A DNA stretch of 64,000 nucleotides from assembly GCF_019402665.1 (NCBI RefSeq), contig NZ_VSST01000020.1, positions 186,001 through 250,000 on the forward strand, read 5' to 3'. Of the stretch, positions 36,117 through 44,144 are shown piece after piece; the stretch's first letter is position 1, and each line of letters opens with the position of its first letter. The notes under the pieces are model-generated. The model was not told the origin of the DNA, searched no databases, and saw nothing but the letters and a program-made list of their open reading frames with translations. The DNA comes from Bradyrhizobium canariense (lineage in GTDB: Bacteria > Pseudomonadota > Alphaproteobacteria > Rhizobiales > Xanthobacteraceae). A program made the position numbers and the translations under genes.

Positions 36117-36929
36117 CTACTTCCCCGTAAACCTCGGCGGCCGCTTCTCCATGAAGCTCGCGACTCCCTCCCGGAAATCGCTGCCGTTCAGCGCTACCAT
36201 CATGTCCCGATTGGCTTCGATCGTCGCCTCCGCCAGCGTCTGGAACGGCACCTCGTAGAGCTGCCGCTTGATCACGGCCATCGCGCTCGGCGAGACGAAA
36301 TCGGCGAGGTCGCGCGCATAGGCGTAAGTCTCCTCGCGCAGCTTCTCGGGCGAGCAGAGCCGGTTCACCAGCCCGATCCGCAGCGCCTCGTCACTCGAAA
36401 CACGGCGTGCCGAGAGCAACAGATCCATCGCATTGGCGTGGCCGACGATTCGCGGCAGCATCCAGCTGATGCCGTGCTCGGCGATCAGGCCGCGCCGCGC
36501 GAAGGCGGTGGTGAACACGGTGTTGTCGGCGGCAAAGCGCAGGTCGCAATAGAGCGCGTGGACGAGGCCGATGCCGGCGGTTGCGCCGTTGAGCATGGCG
36601 ATGACAGGCTTTCCGATCGACGGGTAGAAGCCATAGCGCGTCTGCCAGTCGGGCCGCCGGTTCATGTCGAAGGGCGGCAGGTTCGACGCGCGCCTGACAT
36701 CATCGGGGTCGAGCCCCTTCAATGCGTCCATGTCGGCACCGGCGCAGAAGGCGCGGCCCGCGCCGGTGATGACGATGACGCGAACGTTGTCATCGGCGCT
36801 CGATGCTTCCATCGCATGGCGCACGTCGCGCTCCATGATGGGCGTCCACGCATTCATGCGGTCGGGACGGTTGAGCGTGATGGTCGCGACCTTGTCGCTG
36901 ACCTCATAGAGAATGTGTTCGTAGCCCAT
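36117..36929 (-). CDS. Enoyl-CoA hydratase/isomerase family protein (crotonase fold)
   Basis: The 270-residue protein (ATG at 36929, GGGAGAGCGCC upstream) has the crotonase fold with the oxyanion-hole stretch VITGAGRAFCAGADMDAL, followed by PVIAMLNGATAGIGLVHALYCDLRFAA, including the catalytic region of the family. Members hydrate enoyl-CoAs or isomerise, dehalogenate or cleave CoA thioesters. The residues around FTTAFARRGLIAEHGISWMLPRIVG suggest a normal hydratase/isomerase. Role in fatty acid degradation is likely but no partner gene is adjacent. Confidence 0.9.
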   Translation of the reverse strand: MGYEHILYEVSDKVATITLNRPDRMNAWTPIMERDVRHAMEASSADDNVRVIVITGAGRAFCAGADMDALKGLDPDDVRRASNLPPFDMNRRPDWQTRYGFYPSIGKPVIAMLNGATAGIGLVHALYCDLRFAADNTVFTTAFARRGLIAEHGISWMLPRIVGHANAMDLLLSARRVSSDEALRIGLVNRLCSPEKLREETYAYARDLADFVSPSAMAVIKRQLYEVPFQTLAEATIEANRDMMVALNGSDFREGVASFMEKRPPRFTGK

Positions 36930-37026
36930 GGCGCTCTCCCTTTGTTTGCCGGCGCAGTTTCGCGCGCGCACGTTGACAACGAGCCTACCATACAAGGGGA
37001 TGAGAAGAGCTTGTGCTAAGGCGCGA

Positions 37027-37821
37027 TCACTCGGCCGCTTGCGCCAGCAACGGCCGGCGCGTCAGCCAGCCGTCGACGAAATGATCGAGCCAAGCGCGTT
37101 CCGCGGCATCGTAGATCGCACGGTCCGCGAAATGATGATGCCGCTGTCGCGCGCCGGGCGCGCTGAGACCGTCATAGCCCCGGGTGGTCCAGCGATGCAT
37201 CATCGCGTAGGTCACGTCGGGATGGAACTGCACGCCGAAAGCGTTGCCGGTGCGGAATGCCTGCACCGGAAAATCATCGCCTTCGGCAAGCAGTTCAGCG
37301 CCAACCGGCAACTCGAAGCCTTCGCGATGCCAATGATAGACCCGCGCCGGCCAATTCGGGCAGAGCCCGTGTCCCGCTGCTGTCGGGCGAATCGGATAGT
37401 AGCCGATCTGGGTCAGCGCGTCGGCATGCGGCGCGACGCGGGCCCCCAACTGCTTCGCCAGCATCTGCGCGCCGAGGCAGATGCCGAGGAACGGCCGCTG
37501 TTCGCGGAGCGGAATTTCGATCCAGTCGATCTCGCGGCGGATATAGTCGTCGGGATCGTTCGCGCTCATGGGACCGCCGAAGACCACAGCGCCGGCATGC
37601 TGGTCGAGGGTCTGGGGCAGCGGATCGCCGAACCGGGGACGGCGGATGTCGAGACGATGGCCGAGCGCGCGCAGCGCATTGCCGACGCGGCCGGGCGTCG
37701 AGGATTCCTGATGCAGGATGATCAGAACCGGCAACCGGGTTTCGGAGGCGGCGACATTCGGCGTCCTTCTGGGGAAGGGCACCGCTTCTGCGCCACCAAA
37801 CCTGTTCGTCCGGAACGACAT
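37027..37821 (-). CDS. Class I glutamine amidotransferase-like protein
   Basis: The 264-residue protein has the class I amidotransferase triad: nucleophile Cys in PFLGICLGAQML, His in YHWHREGFELP and a Glu-equivalent region near FGVQFHPDVTYAMM, which supplies the second His. GGPMSANDPDDY is the Gly-rich oxyanion segment. Free-standing members hydrolyse gamma-glutamyl compounds or donate ammonia; GMP-synthase-like free-standing forms are common in rhizobia. The partner or substrate is not known. Confidence 0.9.
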   Translation of the reverse strand: MSFRTNRFGGAEAVPFPRRTPNVAASETRLPVLIILHQESSTPGRVGNALRALGHRLDIRRPRFGDPLPQTLDQHAGAVVFGGPMSANDPDDYIRREIDWIEIPLREQRPFLGICLGAQMLAKQLGARVAPHADALTQIGYYPIRPTAAGHGLCPNWPARVYHWHREGFELPVGAELLAEGDDFPVQAFRTGNAFGVQFHPDVTYAMMHRWTTRGYDGLSAPGARQRHHHFADRAIYDAAERAWLDHFVDGWLTRRPLLAQAAE

Positions 37822-37860
37822 GGTCTCTGCGAGTGCTATCGGTTCAGACCGCCAGCATAA

Positions 37861-37875
37861 CTAAGCGATCGTTAA
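37861..37875. promoter_or_regulatory. Near-consensus CtrA box upstream of the amidotransferase gene
   Basis: CTAA-GCGATCG-TTAA differs from TTAA-N7-TTAA at one base. It lies 40 bases before the amidotransferase start on the other strand. One mismatch makes this weak on its own. Confidence 0.3.
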
Positions 37876-37948
37876 TTTCGTGTGAGTTTGCGCACACACC
37901 CACCCGATAGAAAGCAAGCTCCGGGCCACGACCGACCGAGAGCTCGCT

Positions 37949-38728
37949 TTAGTGTCTTTGCCTCTGAAACCAGCTGGTGGCAGACAGAATGAAGCCGCGC
38001 GGGAAGAAGCGCAGCGCGAATGGCACGACCTTGATGCCCAGACCGGGGAGCACTGCCCGCTTGTTGGCCATCAGGCCGCGATAGGCCTGCCGTGCGACCT
38101 CGGCGGCAGGAACATTGAGAAGGGCCGTATCATGTCCGGACCCAACGCGGGCACGGGCCTGGAATTCGGTGGGCACCGGGCCCGGGCAAAGGACGGTGAC
38201 GCGAACGCCGCGCGGTGCAAGCTCCGCCCGCAAGGCCTCGGTGAAGGAAATGACATAAGCCTTGGACGCGTAATAGACGGCCATGCCGGGGCCGGGCAGA
38301 AAGCCGGCGACCGACCCGACGTTGAGAAGACCGCCCTTGTTCCTGATCAGCTGATCGGCAAAGCGCAGCGACAGATCCGTCAGAGCCCGGACATTGACAT
38401 CCACGATGCCGACCTGCTCGACGCGGTCGCGCTCGATTGCGTCACCGAATACGCCAAAGCCGGCATTGTTGACGAGATTGTCGAGCTCGACACCTTCGGC
38501 AGCGAGTGCGGCGGCGATCTTCTCGCCGGCATCCGCGTCCTGGAGATCGCAGGCGATCACGATCGGCTTTTTGCCGCCGTTGGCGGCGAGCTCGTTCGCG
38601 AGCGCCTCGAGCCGGTCCGCGCGTCGCGCCGTCAGCGCAAGACGGTGTCCGTTCGCGGCGAACACACGCGCCAGCTCCGTGCCGATGCCCGCCGAGGCAC
38701 CGGTGATCAACGTTACCCGCTCAGTCAC
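37949..38728 (-). CDS. Short-chain dehydrogenase/reductase
   Basis: The likely start is GTG at 38728 (VTERVTLITGASAGIG), giving 259 residues; an upstream in-frame ATG at 38857 adds 43 residues with no family similarity. The NAD(P)-binding motif is ITGASAGIGTELARVF, with NNAGFG, catalytic Ser in LLNVGSVAGF and the YxxxK motif in YYASKAYVISF. Classical SDR of the DltE/YqjQ type, substrate unknown. Confidence 0.85.
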   Translation of the reverse strand: MTERVTLITGASAGIGTELARVFAANGHRLALTARRADRLEALANELAANGGKKPIVIACDLQDADAGEKIAAALAAEGVELDNLVNNAGFGVFGDAIERDRVEQVGIVDVNVRALTDLSLRFADQLIRNKGGLLNVGSVAGFLPGPGMAVYYASKAYVISFTEALRAELAPRGVRVTVLCPGPVPTEFQARARVGSGHDTALLNVPAAEVARQAYRGLMANKRAVLPGLGIKVVPFALRFFPRGFILSATSWFQRQRH

Positions 38729-38955
38729 GATCGAGATCTCTTGAATTGAAGTTTTTGGCCCCGGAATGCTGGAACGAGAGCATAGGCCGAGCGCGACAGG
38801 CAAGCGGCGCCGCCGCATAGCCACTTGAGCGGGAAACGGGGGAAGCAGGCAAACCACGGATTTACAGGAGAAATCCGGAACCCGGACAGCCCGAGGCTAC
38901 ATTAAAGTTTCGTCATGTGACCTGCACAACCGTCAATTGGCGGTGTTGGCACGGA

Positions 38956-39444
38956 TCACCCACCGACCGCGTCGTCCTTGACCTGGCCGCCGGCACGATC
39001 TGCGACCGCGTGCTTCAGGTCGATCCGGTCGCGTTGCGAAATCCCGAGCAGGTCGGAAGCGCGCCAGACCACATTATCCTCGAACTCGGTAACCTGGCCG
39101 TCGGCGTAGACCAGCTCCCACATCATCTGGACGACGCGCTTGCGGCCCTCTTCGTCGAGCGAGCGCATCATGATGCTGGTGAAGTGATAGAGGTCGACCG
39201 CCTCGCCCTCGACCTCCGTCGCATCCGCGATCAGGCGATCCGCGGTGCCGCGATCGAGCCCGAAGTGGCTTTCGATCAAACTGTGCAACTTGCGCTGCTC
39301 GGCAGCAGTCGGCTGGCCGTCCAGCGAGATCACGTGAACGAGCAGCGCGGTCGCCGCCAGCCGGTAATCACTGTCACCGAATGCGCGGTCCTGGGCATGG
39401 GGAGCAACAATGTCGGCGATGAATTGGCGCAGGCCGTCGAGCAT
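38956..39444 (-). CDS. TerB-like (tellurite resistance B) domain protein
   Basis: The 162-residue all-helical protein has the TerB domain: YRLAATALLVHVISLDGQPTA, HSLIESHFGLD and MMWELVYADGQVTEFEDNVVWRASDLLG. The acidic DG-x-E motifs are metal-binding features of the family, linked to tellurite and other stress resistance through Ca-dependent interactions. No other ter genes are present nearby, so it is more likely a general TerB-like protein than part of a ter operon. Confidence 0.88.
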   Translation of the reverse strand: MLDGLRQFIADIVAPHAQDRAFGDSDYRLAATALLVHVISLDGQPTAAEQRKLHSLIESHFGLDRGTADRLIADATEVEGEAVDLYHFTSIMMRSLDEEGRKRVVQMMWELVYADGQVTEFEDNVVWRASDLLGISQRDRIDLKHAVADRAGGQVKDDAVGG

Positions 39445-39753
39445 AAGGTCCTACCGAAATCGATGAAGCCGCGGAGCGCGACTGCTACCAGCATTATATG
39501 AGCAGGAAACCCAACCGGCGCAACGTGCGTCAGTTCCGCGCGCCGCATTACGTTTCGGCAATCTGGGAGCGTTGGTTTCTGGAGGGCGGCTAAATCGTCT
39601 CTCCGACGTCGTCCTGGCGAAGGGCCAGGACCCATTACCCCAGGGCGTAGTTTGGCGAAGACTGGTTGTGGTCCGGTACGCCGACCATCCGCAATCGATA
39701 GATTCCGCGGTATGGGTCCTGGCCTTCGCCAGGACGATGTGGGGGGCAACACC
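39445..39753. other. 309-bp interval between the TerB-like and cyclase genes
   Basis: It contains the palindromic element at 39609-39737. The remaining sequence has no credible ORF or clear promoter apart from what is needed for the TerB-like gene, which starts at 39444 on the minus strand. Confidence 0.6.
39609..39737. repeat. Palindromic element with long terminal arms
   Basis: The left arm TCGTCCTGGCGAAGGGCCAG (39609-39634) and the right arm ending CTTCGCCAGGACGA (39713-39737) are reverse complements over about 25 bases except for one extra G on the left, separated by about 78 bases. It lies at the 3' side of the cyclase gene. Confidence 0.85.
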
Positions 39754-41163
39754 TCACGGTATCTCGTACACCACCATCTTGTCGGCGATGCCGCGCAGGG
39801 CGGCCTGCTTCTGGATCGGCCTGATTTCGCGCTGCTTGAGGACTTCGGCGACTGCCGGTGCATCGAGCACCGGGCCGGTGATGTGGATCTCCTGCGCGGT
39901 CGAGAGGCTCTGCACGCGGGCGGCGATGTTGACGGTCTGGCCGAAATAATCCTGCCGCTCGTTCAGCATCACCGCGAGGCACGGACCCTCGTGGATGCCG
40001 ATCTTGACGATGAGATCGGCGGTGCCGCGCTTTTTGTTGAGCTCGTCCATCGCCGCGCGCATCCGCAAACCCGCCGCGATCGCATGCTCGGGACGGACGA
40101 AGGTCGCCATCACGGCGTCGCCAATGGTCTTCACCACCGCGCCTTTCTCCGACGAGATGATCTCGAGCAGTGCATGGAAATGCGCGCGCACGAGGTCGAA
40201 GGCGGCGAGATCGCCGACGCGCTCATAGAGTGCGGTCGATCCCTTCAGATCGGTGAACAGGAAGGTCAGCGAGGTGATCTGGAGCCGCTGGTCGAGACTG
40301 AGATTGTCCGCCTTGAACACGTCGCGAAACGTCTGGTTCGACAGCATCCGCTTGGCGGTCAGGAACGGCTTGCGCTTGCCGATGAGGTGATGGAGTGCCT
40401 CGGCCGCGATGAAGACCGACGGCAGCACGCGTACGCCGGCCTGGTTCTCCAGCGACAGCCGCAGCGGGCCCGGCCGCATGGTCGTGGTTCCCGTCGGCGC
40501 CTGCACCCTGTTGTACATGATGGCGAGCTGCTGACGGTCCTTGGTCGGCTCGCCCTGCACGTCGATGAAATGGGCCGCGTGAGTCACCGGTTCGAAGATG
40601 ATGATGAAATCGTTCGGCAGTTGCAGCGACATGGTCGCCTTCTCGCCGGCCGGCAGCTCCATCGTATCCAGCGTCACCTCGTTGGCGAGCGTCGCGAACG
40701 ATTCCTTGTTGAAGTCGACGCCGGAACTCCAGAACACCTGCTTGAAGTACTCCCACACCGGAAGCGTATCAGGATCATGCGCCGCAATGCGCCGGACACG
40801 TGAATTGACGGTGAAGGAGACTTCGACCTGATCATCGACGGAGGCCTTGTAGCCGCAGGCGCACAGCGCACAATGATAATCATCGGGCTTGAGCGCCTTC
40901 AGGGTCGAGTGCGCACCCAACACGCCGCCGCAGCCCGGGCACAGCACATTCCAACCCAGATCGAACAGGCCGAGCCGCGCCGAATGCAGGAATGCCGAGA
41001 TCGCGTGCTCTTCATCGAGACCGTGCTGCTTCGCGAAATCGAGGGCATTGACGCGGTTGAGCTCGTGATCTTCGCCGTCCTCGATGAGGCGCGCGATCGC
41101 GTCGACCACTTTCGCATCGGCGGTCTGCTTCAGAACGGAAAACTGGGCCTGGATATCGCTCAT
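39754..41163 (-). CDS. Class III adenylate/guanylate cyclase with N-terminal DUF5939-type and zinc-ribbon region
   Basis: The 469-residue protein has an N-terminal ligand- or lipid-binding-like region. This includes a probable zinc ribbon with C-x2-C pairs (CPGCGG, then CALCACG), followed by a C-terminal class III cyclase domain. Both metal Asp residues are present (FTDLKGST and GDAVMATF), with the substrate-binding N and R in GQTVNIAARVQ. A complete catalytic set indicates activity, making cAMP or cGMP. The N-terminal region resembles DUF5939, found ahead of cyclase domains in Bradyrhizobium. It lies 50 bases after the P450 gene, same strand. Confidence 0.88.
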   Translation of the reverse strand: MSDIQAQFSVLKQTADAKVVDAIARLIEDGEDHELNRVNALDFAKQHGLDEEHAISAFLHSARLGLFDLGWNVLCPGCGGVLGAHSTLKALKPDDYHCALCACGYKASVDDQVEVSFTVNSRVRRIAAHDPDTLPVWEYFKQVFWSSGVDFNKESFATLANEVTLDTMELPAGEKATMSLQLPNDFIIIFEPVTHAAHFIDVQGEPTKDRQQLAIMYNRVQAPTGTTTMRPGPLRLSLENQAGVRVLPSVFIAAEALHHLIGKRKPFLTAKRMLSNQTFRDVFKADNLSLDQRLQITSLTFLFTDLKGSTALYERVGDLAAFDLVRAHFHALLEIISSEKGAVVKTIGDAVMATFVRPEHAIAAGLRMRAAMDELNKKRGTADLIVKIGIHEGPCLAVMLNERQDYFGQTVNIAARVQSLSTAQEIHITGPVLDAPAVAEVLKQREIRPIQKQAALRGIADKMVVYEIP

Positions 41164-41213
41164 GGCGCAACTCTATCTGGTGTGGATCACGCCGTCCGCC
41201 AGGCGAACGCCTG

Positions 41214-42581
41214 TCACCGACGCGTGATGCGGAACAGCGGCGAACGGTCCGGCTGGGTCGTGACGACGCCGAGCGGAATGACAGGGCTGGTATCGGCAAG
41301 CTCGACACGGAACGCACCGATCAGCCGGGCCAGCGCCAGCACGGATTCGGCTTGCGCGAATGGTGCGCCGACGCAGACGCGCGGACCCGCGCCAAAGGGC
41401 AGATAGGCAAACCGATCGGGTGCTTCCGTCGACATGAAGCGTTTTGGAATGAACGCGTTCGGCTGATCCCACAGCTTCTCGTGCCGGTGCAGCAGCCACG
41501 GCGCGATCATGATGATGTCGCCCTTGCCGATGGCGACGCCGGCCGCGTTGTCCTTCTCGCGCGCGGCCCGGGCGATCAGGAAGGCCGGCGGATAAAGCCG
41601 CATGGTCTCCTCGATCGCGGCGCGGGTGAACTTCTGGCGATCGATGTCGGCCATGCTGTCGAGATGTTCGCCTCGCGTCTCGGAGGCGATCTCCTCCTGC
41701 GTATCGGGATCGAGCGCGAGCAGATAGAGCGCCCAGAATAGCGCGGTCGCCGTGGTCTCGTGACCCGCGAGGATCATGGTTGCGACTTCGTCGACGAGTT
41801 GCTCGTCCGAAAAGCCTTTGCCGGTTTCGGGGTCCCGCGCCTCGTCCATGAGATCGAACAGATCGCGCGGCGGCGCACCGTCCTTCTTGCCCATCTCCCG
41901 CCGCTCGGCGATCAGTATCGCGACGAATTCAGTCCAGCGCTTGCGGAAACGGGCGCGGGCAAAATCCATCGGGCTCGGCCAGGACAGCGGCAGCACCATG
42001 TCGAGCAAGTACGGCCGTCCGAGCCGGGCTCCATACTCCATGACGAAGTTGCGCAAGGTCGGACCATGCCGGTCCATGCCGAACGAGAACATGGTGCGTC
42101 CGGCGATCTCCAACGTCATACGCTGCATGATCTCGCGCAGATCGACCGGCTCGCTCGTCCGTCCGTCGAGCTTCGCGATGGTCTCGTCGAGCACCGCCGT
42201 CATGTGCGGAACGAGATTTGCCGTCGCACGCGGCGTGAACGCCGGCGCGAGAGTGCGGCGCTGAAACGTCCACGAATGGCCCTCCGCAATCAGAAGACCG
42301 TCGCCGAGCACGGGACGAAGCATGCGGATGCCCGCCGGGGTACGCGAATAATTCTCGTAATTGCTGAGCAGGACATGCCGGATCGCATCCGGCTGGTTCA
42401 GGATGAAACTGTTGCGGAAGAAGAAGCGGCCCTCGATGACGTCTTCCTCGTAGGCGCGCTGGCCCCAGGTCGCGATCATGTTCCGCTTGATCACGGCTAG
42501 CCGGCCGAGGAACGACATGTCGTCGGGCGCACGCGGCGGGGTCGGAGGGACGATGGGCCGACGCACGCTGGCGATGTTCAT
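41214..42581 (-). CDS. Cytochrome P450
   Basis: From the ATG at 42581 (GGGAGCGAGCC upstream) the protein is 455 residues. The I-helix oxygen-activating motif is AGHETTATA, the ExxR motif is EETMR, and the heme-binding Cys loop is FGAGPRVCVG. Together these place it as a class I-type soluble P450 needing ferredoxin and reductase from elsewhere, since none is adjacent. It could oxidise fatty acids, terpenoids or hydrocarbons; the family cannot be narrowed from sequence alone. It follows the secreted hydrolase by 34 bases and precedes the cyclase, suggesting co-transcription. Confidence 0.93.
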   Translation of the reverse strand: MNIASVRRPIVPPTPPRAPDDMSFLGRLAVIKRNMIATWGQRAYEEDVIEGRFFFRNSFILNQPDAIRHVLLSNYENYSRTPAGIRMLRPVLGDGLLIAEGHSWTFQRRTLAPAFTPRATANLVPHMTAVLDETIAKLDGRTSEPVDLREIMQRMTLEIAGRTMFSFGMDRHGPTLRNFVMEYGARLGRPYLLDMVLPLSWPSPMDFARARFRKRWTEFVAILIAERREMGKKDGAPPRDLFDLMDEARDPETGKGFSDEQLVDEVATMILAGHETTATALFWALYLLALDPDTQEEIASETRGEHLDSMADIDRQKFTRAAIEETMRLYPPAFLIARAAREKDNAAGVAIGKGDIIMIAPWLLHRHEKLWDQPNAFIPKRFMSTEAPDRFAYLPFGAGPRVCVGAPFAQAESVLALARLIGAFRVELADTSPVIPLGVVTTQPDRSPLFRITRR

Positions 42582-42615
42582 GGCTCGCTCCCGCAGAGGT
42601 GACGCAGGCAATTAG

Positions 42616-43983
42616 CTAGTAAGTCAGCTCGGCAATCGCAATCCTGTTCTCGGAGGCAGGCCAGGCGCGTGCCACAATTCGTTCTTCGCCAAATTGGGCC
42701 ACGATGTTACGCCCCACCTCGCCGGCCGGAAGGCGCAGTGTTGCTGTCGAATCTGTGGGCACACCCGATTTGACGTCCGCCGGCTCCTTGCCGTCGAGCA
42801 GCACCACATCCCGCGGCAGGCCGAAATAGCCGCGCGGACGCGACATGATCACCACAGCCCCGGCGTCCTTGTCCGCGGGCCCGAGCGGACGCGCGGCGCG
42901 CAGATGCACGACGTCCGACGAGCGCGGGAAGGGTGAGCGGTAGATATGCGTCGTCGGCGCATCCGGCGATGCGACGACGAATTCGAGCGACCAGGAAGGC
43001 TCGACCTGCGCCGGTCCCCAGCGGCCGTCGGCACCGGTCTTCGCACTGTGGACGGCGTTGCCCTTGCGCTCACCGGTTTCAGGATCGACCCGAAACACGT
43101 CGACGGTTGCGCCGGCCACCGGCCGGTTGGTCGACACGCCGCCGGGCGCGCCGGTAACAAGCCCACTCAGCTTCACGCTCTGCTCCGGGACAATCGCGAT
43201 TCGCGCGGGCTCGCGGGCGGCGATGAATTTGTAGATCTCGCGGAAGGCCCGGGGGTGGAACGCCACCTCGCGATGATCGAGCGCGCCGAGCACGAGGTTG
43301 GCCGCCCCCTTCAACTCCGGACCTTCGACGTTGACGCCGGTCGGCGTGCCGGGCTTGCCGATGAAACGGCCATCGGCCTGCGCGTATTTGTCCATGCCGT
43401 CGCTGCGCAAGGTGAGGAAGGCAACACCCGGTGTCACCTCGCTCTCGCCCTCGTTCAAGCCGCGCAGGAACGCGCCGCGGCCGTTGAACTCGCTGTTGAG
43501 CTGGTCGTCGGTCGCGAACACGCCGTGATTGGGCGTGCCGCACAGCACGGCATGGCTGACACCGCCGGGGCCGCCGTTCTTGATGACGTTGCGGATGGCA
43601 TAGCCGCCGCGCGAGCTGCCGACCAGCGCCACGCGGGACCCACCCGTGCGACGCTTCAAATCGGCTATGGCGGCGGCGAGCTCGCGGCGCTGGTCCTCGG
43701 TCGAGGAGCGACCCGCCTGCTCGACCTTGTCGTCACTTCGTGCATTGGGATCGGTGAAATTGATCGCCATCATGCGGTCGCGCGCGATGCCGTTGGATTC
43801 CATCCGCCACAAGGTCGTCATCCAGAGCGCGTCGTATTCGCCATTGCCGTGGACGAACAGGATCGGCGGCACCTCGCTCGGCGCAGCGGGCGCGGGTTGA
43901 GCCAACGCGCCCGTCCGCAAGCTCGCAATTGCGAAGGGCAAGCTGCCGGCCCCTAGCATGATCATTCGTCGTGACAGCTTCAT
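42616..43983 (-). CDS. Exported alpha/beta hydrolase, lipase- or PHA-depolymerase-like
   Basis: The ATG at 43983 follows GGCGGAGGAACAG. The 455-residue protein has a Tat-like N-terminus (KLSRRMIMLGAGSLPFAIASL) cleaved near ALAQPAP. An alpha/beta hydrolase core includes ILFVHGNGEYDALW as oxyanion segment and the nucleophile elbow GSSRGG. A C-terminal beta-rich domain (about 290-450) may bind a polymer or lipid surface. The elbow and substrate entrance resemble PhaZ7-type depolymerases and true lipases. Export and a downstream P450 suggest use of an external polyester or lipid. Confidence 0.85.
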   Translation of the reverse strand: MKLSRRMIMLGAGSLPFAIASLRTGALAQPAPAAPSEVPPILFVHGNGEYDALWMTTLWRMESNGIARDRMMAINFTDPNARSDDKVEQAGRSSTEDQRRELAAAIADLKRRTGGSRVALVGSSRGGYAIRNVIKNGGPGGVSHAVLCGTPNHGVFATDDQLNSEFNGRGAFLRGLNEGESEVTPGVAFLTLRSDGMDKYAQADGRFIGKPGTPTGVNVEGPELKGAANLVLGALDHREVAFHPRAFREIYKFIAAREPARIAIVPEQSVKLSGLVTGAPGGVSTNRPVAGATVDVFRVDPETGERKGNAVHSAKTGADGRWGPAQVEPSWSLEFVVASPDAPTTHIYRSPFPRSSDVVHLRAARPLGPADKDAGAVVIMSRPRGYFGLPRDVVLLDGKEPADVKSGVPTDSTATLRLPAGEVGRNIVAQFGEERIVARAWPASENRIAIAELTY

Positions 43984-44144
43984 CTGTTCCTCCGCCGCAA
44001 AACCATCTCTGTGCACCGCTTATACCGGCCTAACCACTGGACAGCGAAGGACTTTCGCAGGCATCACTGAACTTGCCGGAATCGCCCAAAGACCACTCCA
44101 AGACGACTTCAAGACTACTTCTGCCAGCCCATCTGGAAGGGGAT

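Noticed and set aside
38956..39444. TerB-like gene as part of a tellurite resistance operon
   Set aside because: No terACDEZ genes are adjacent, so only a general TerB domain is claimed.
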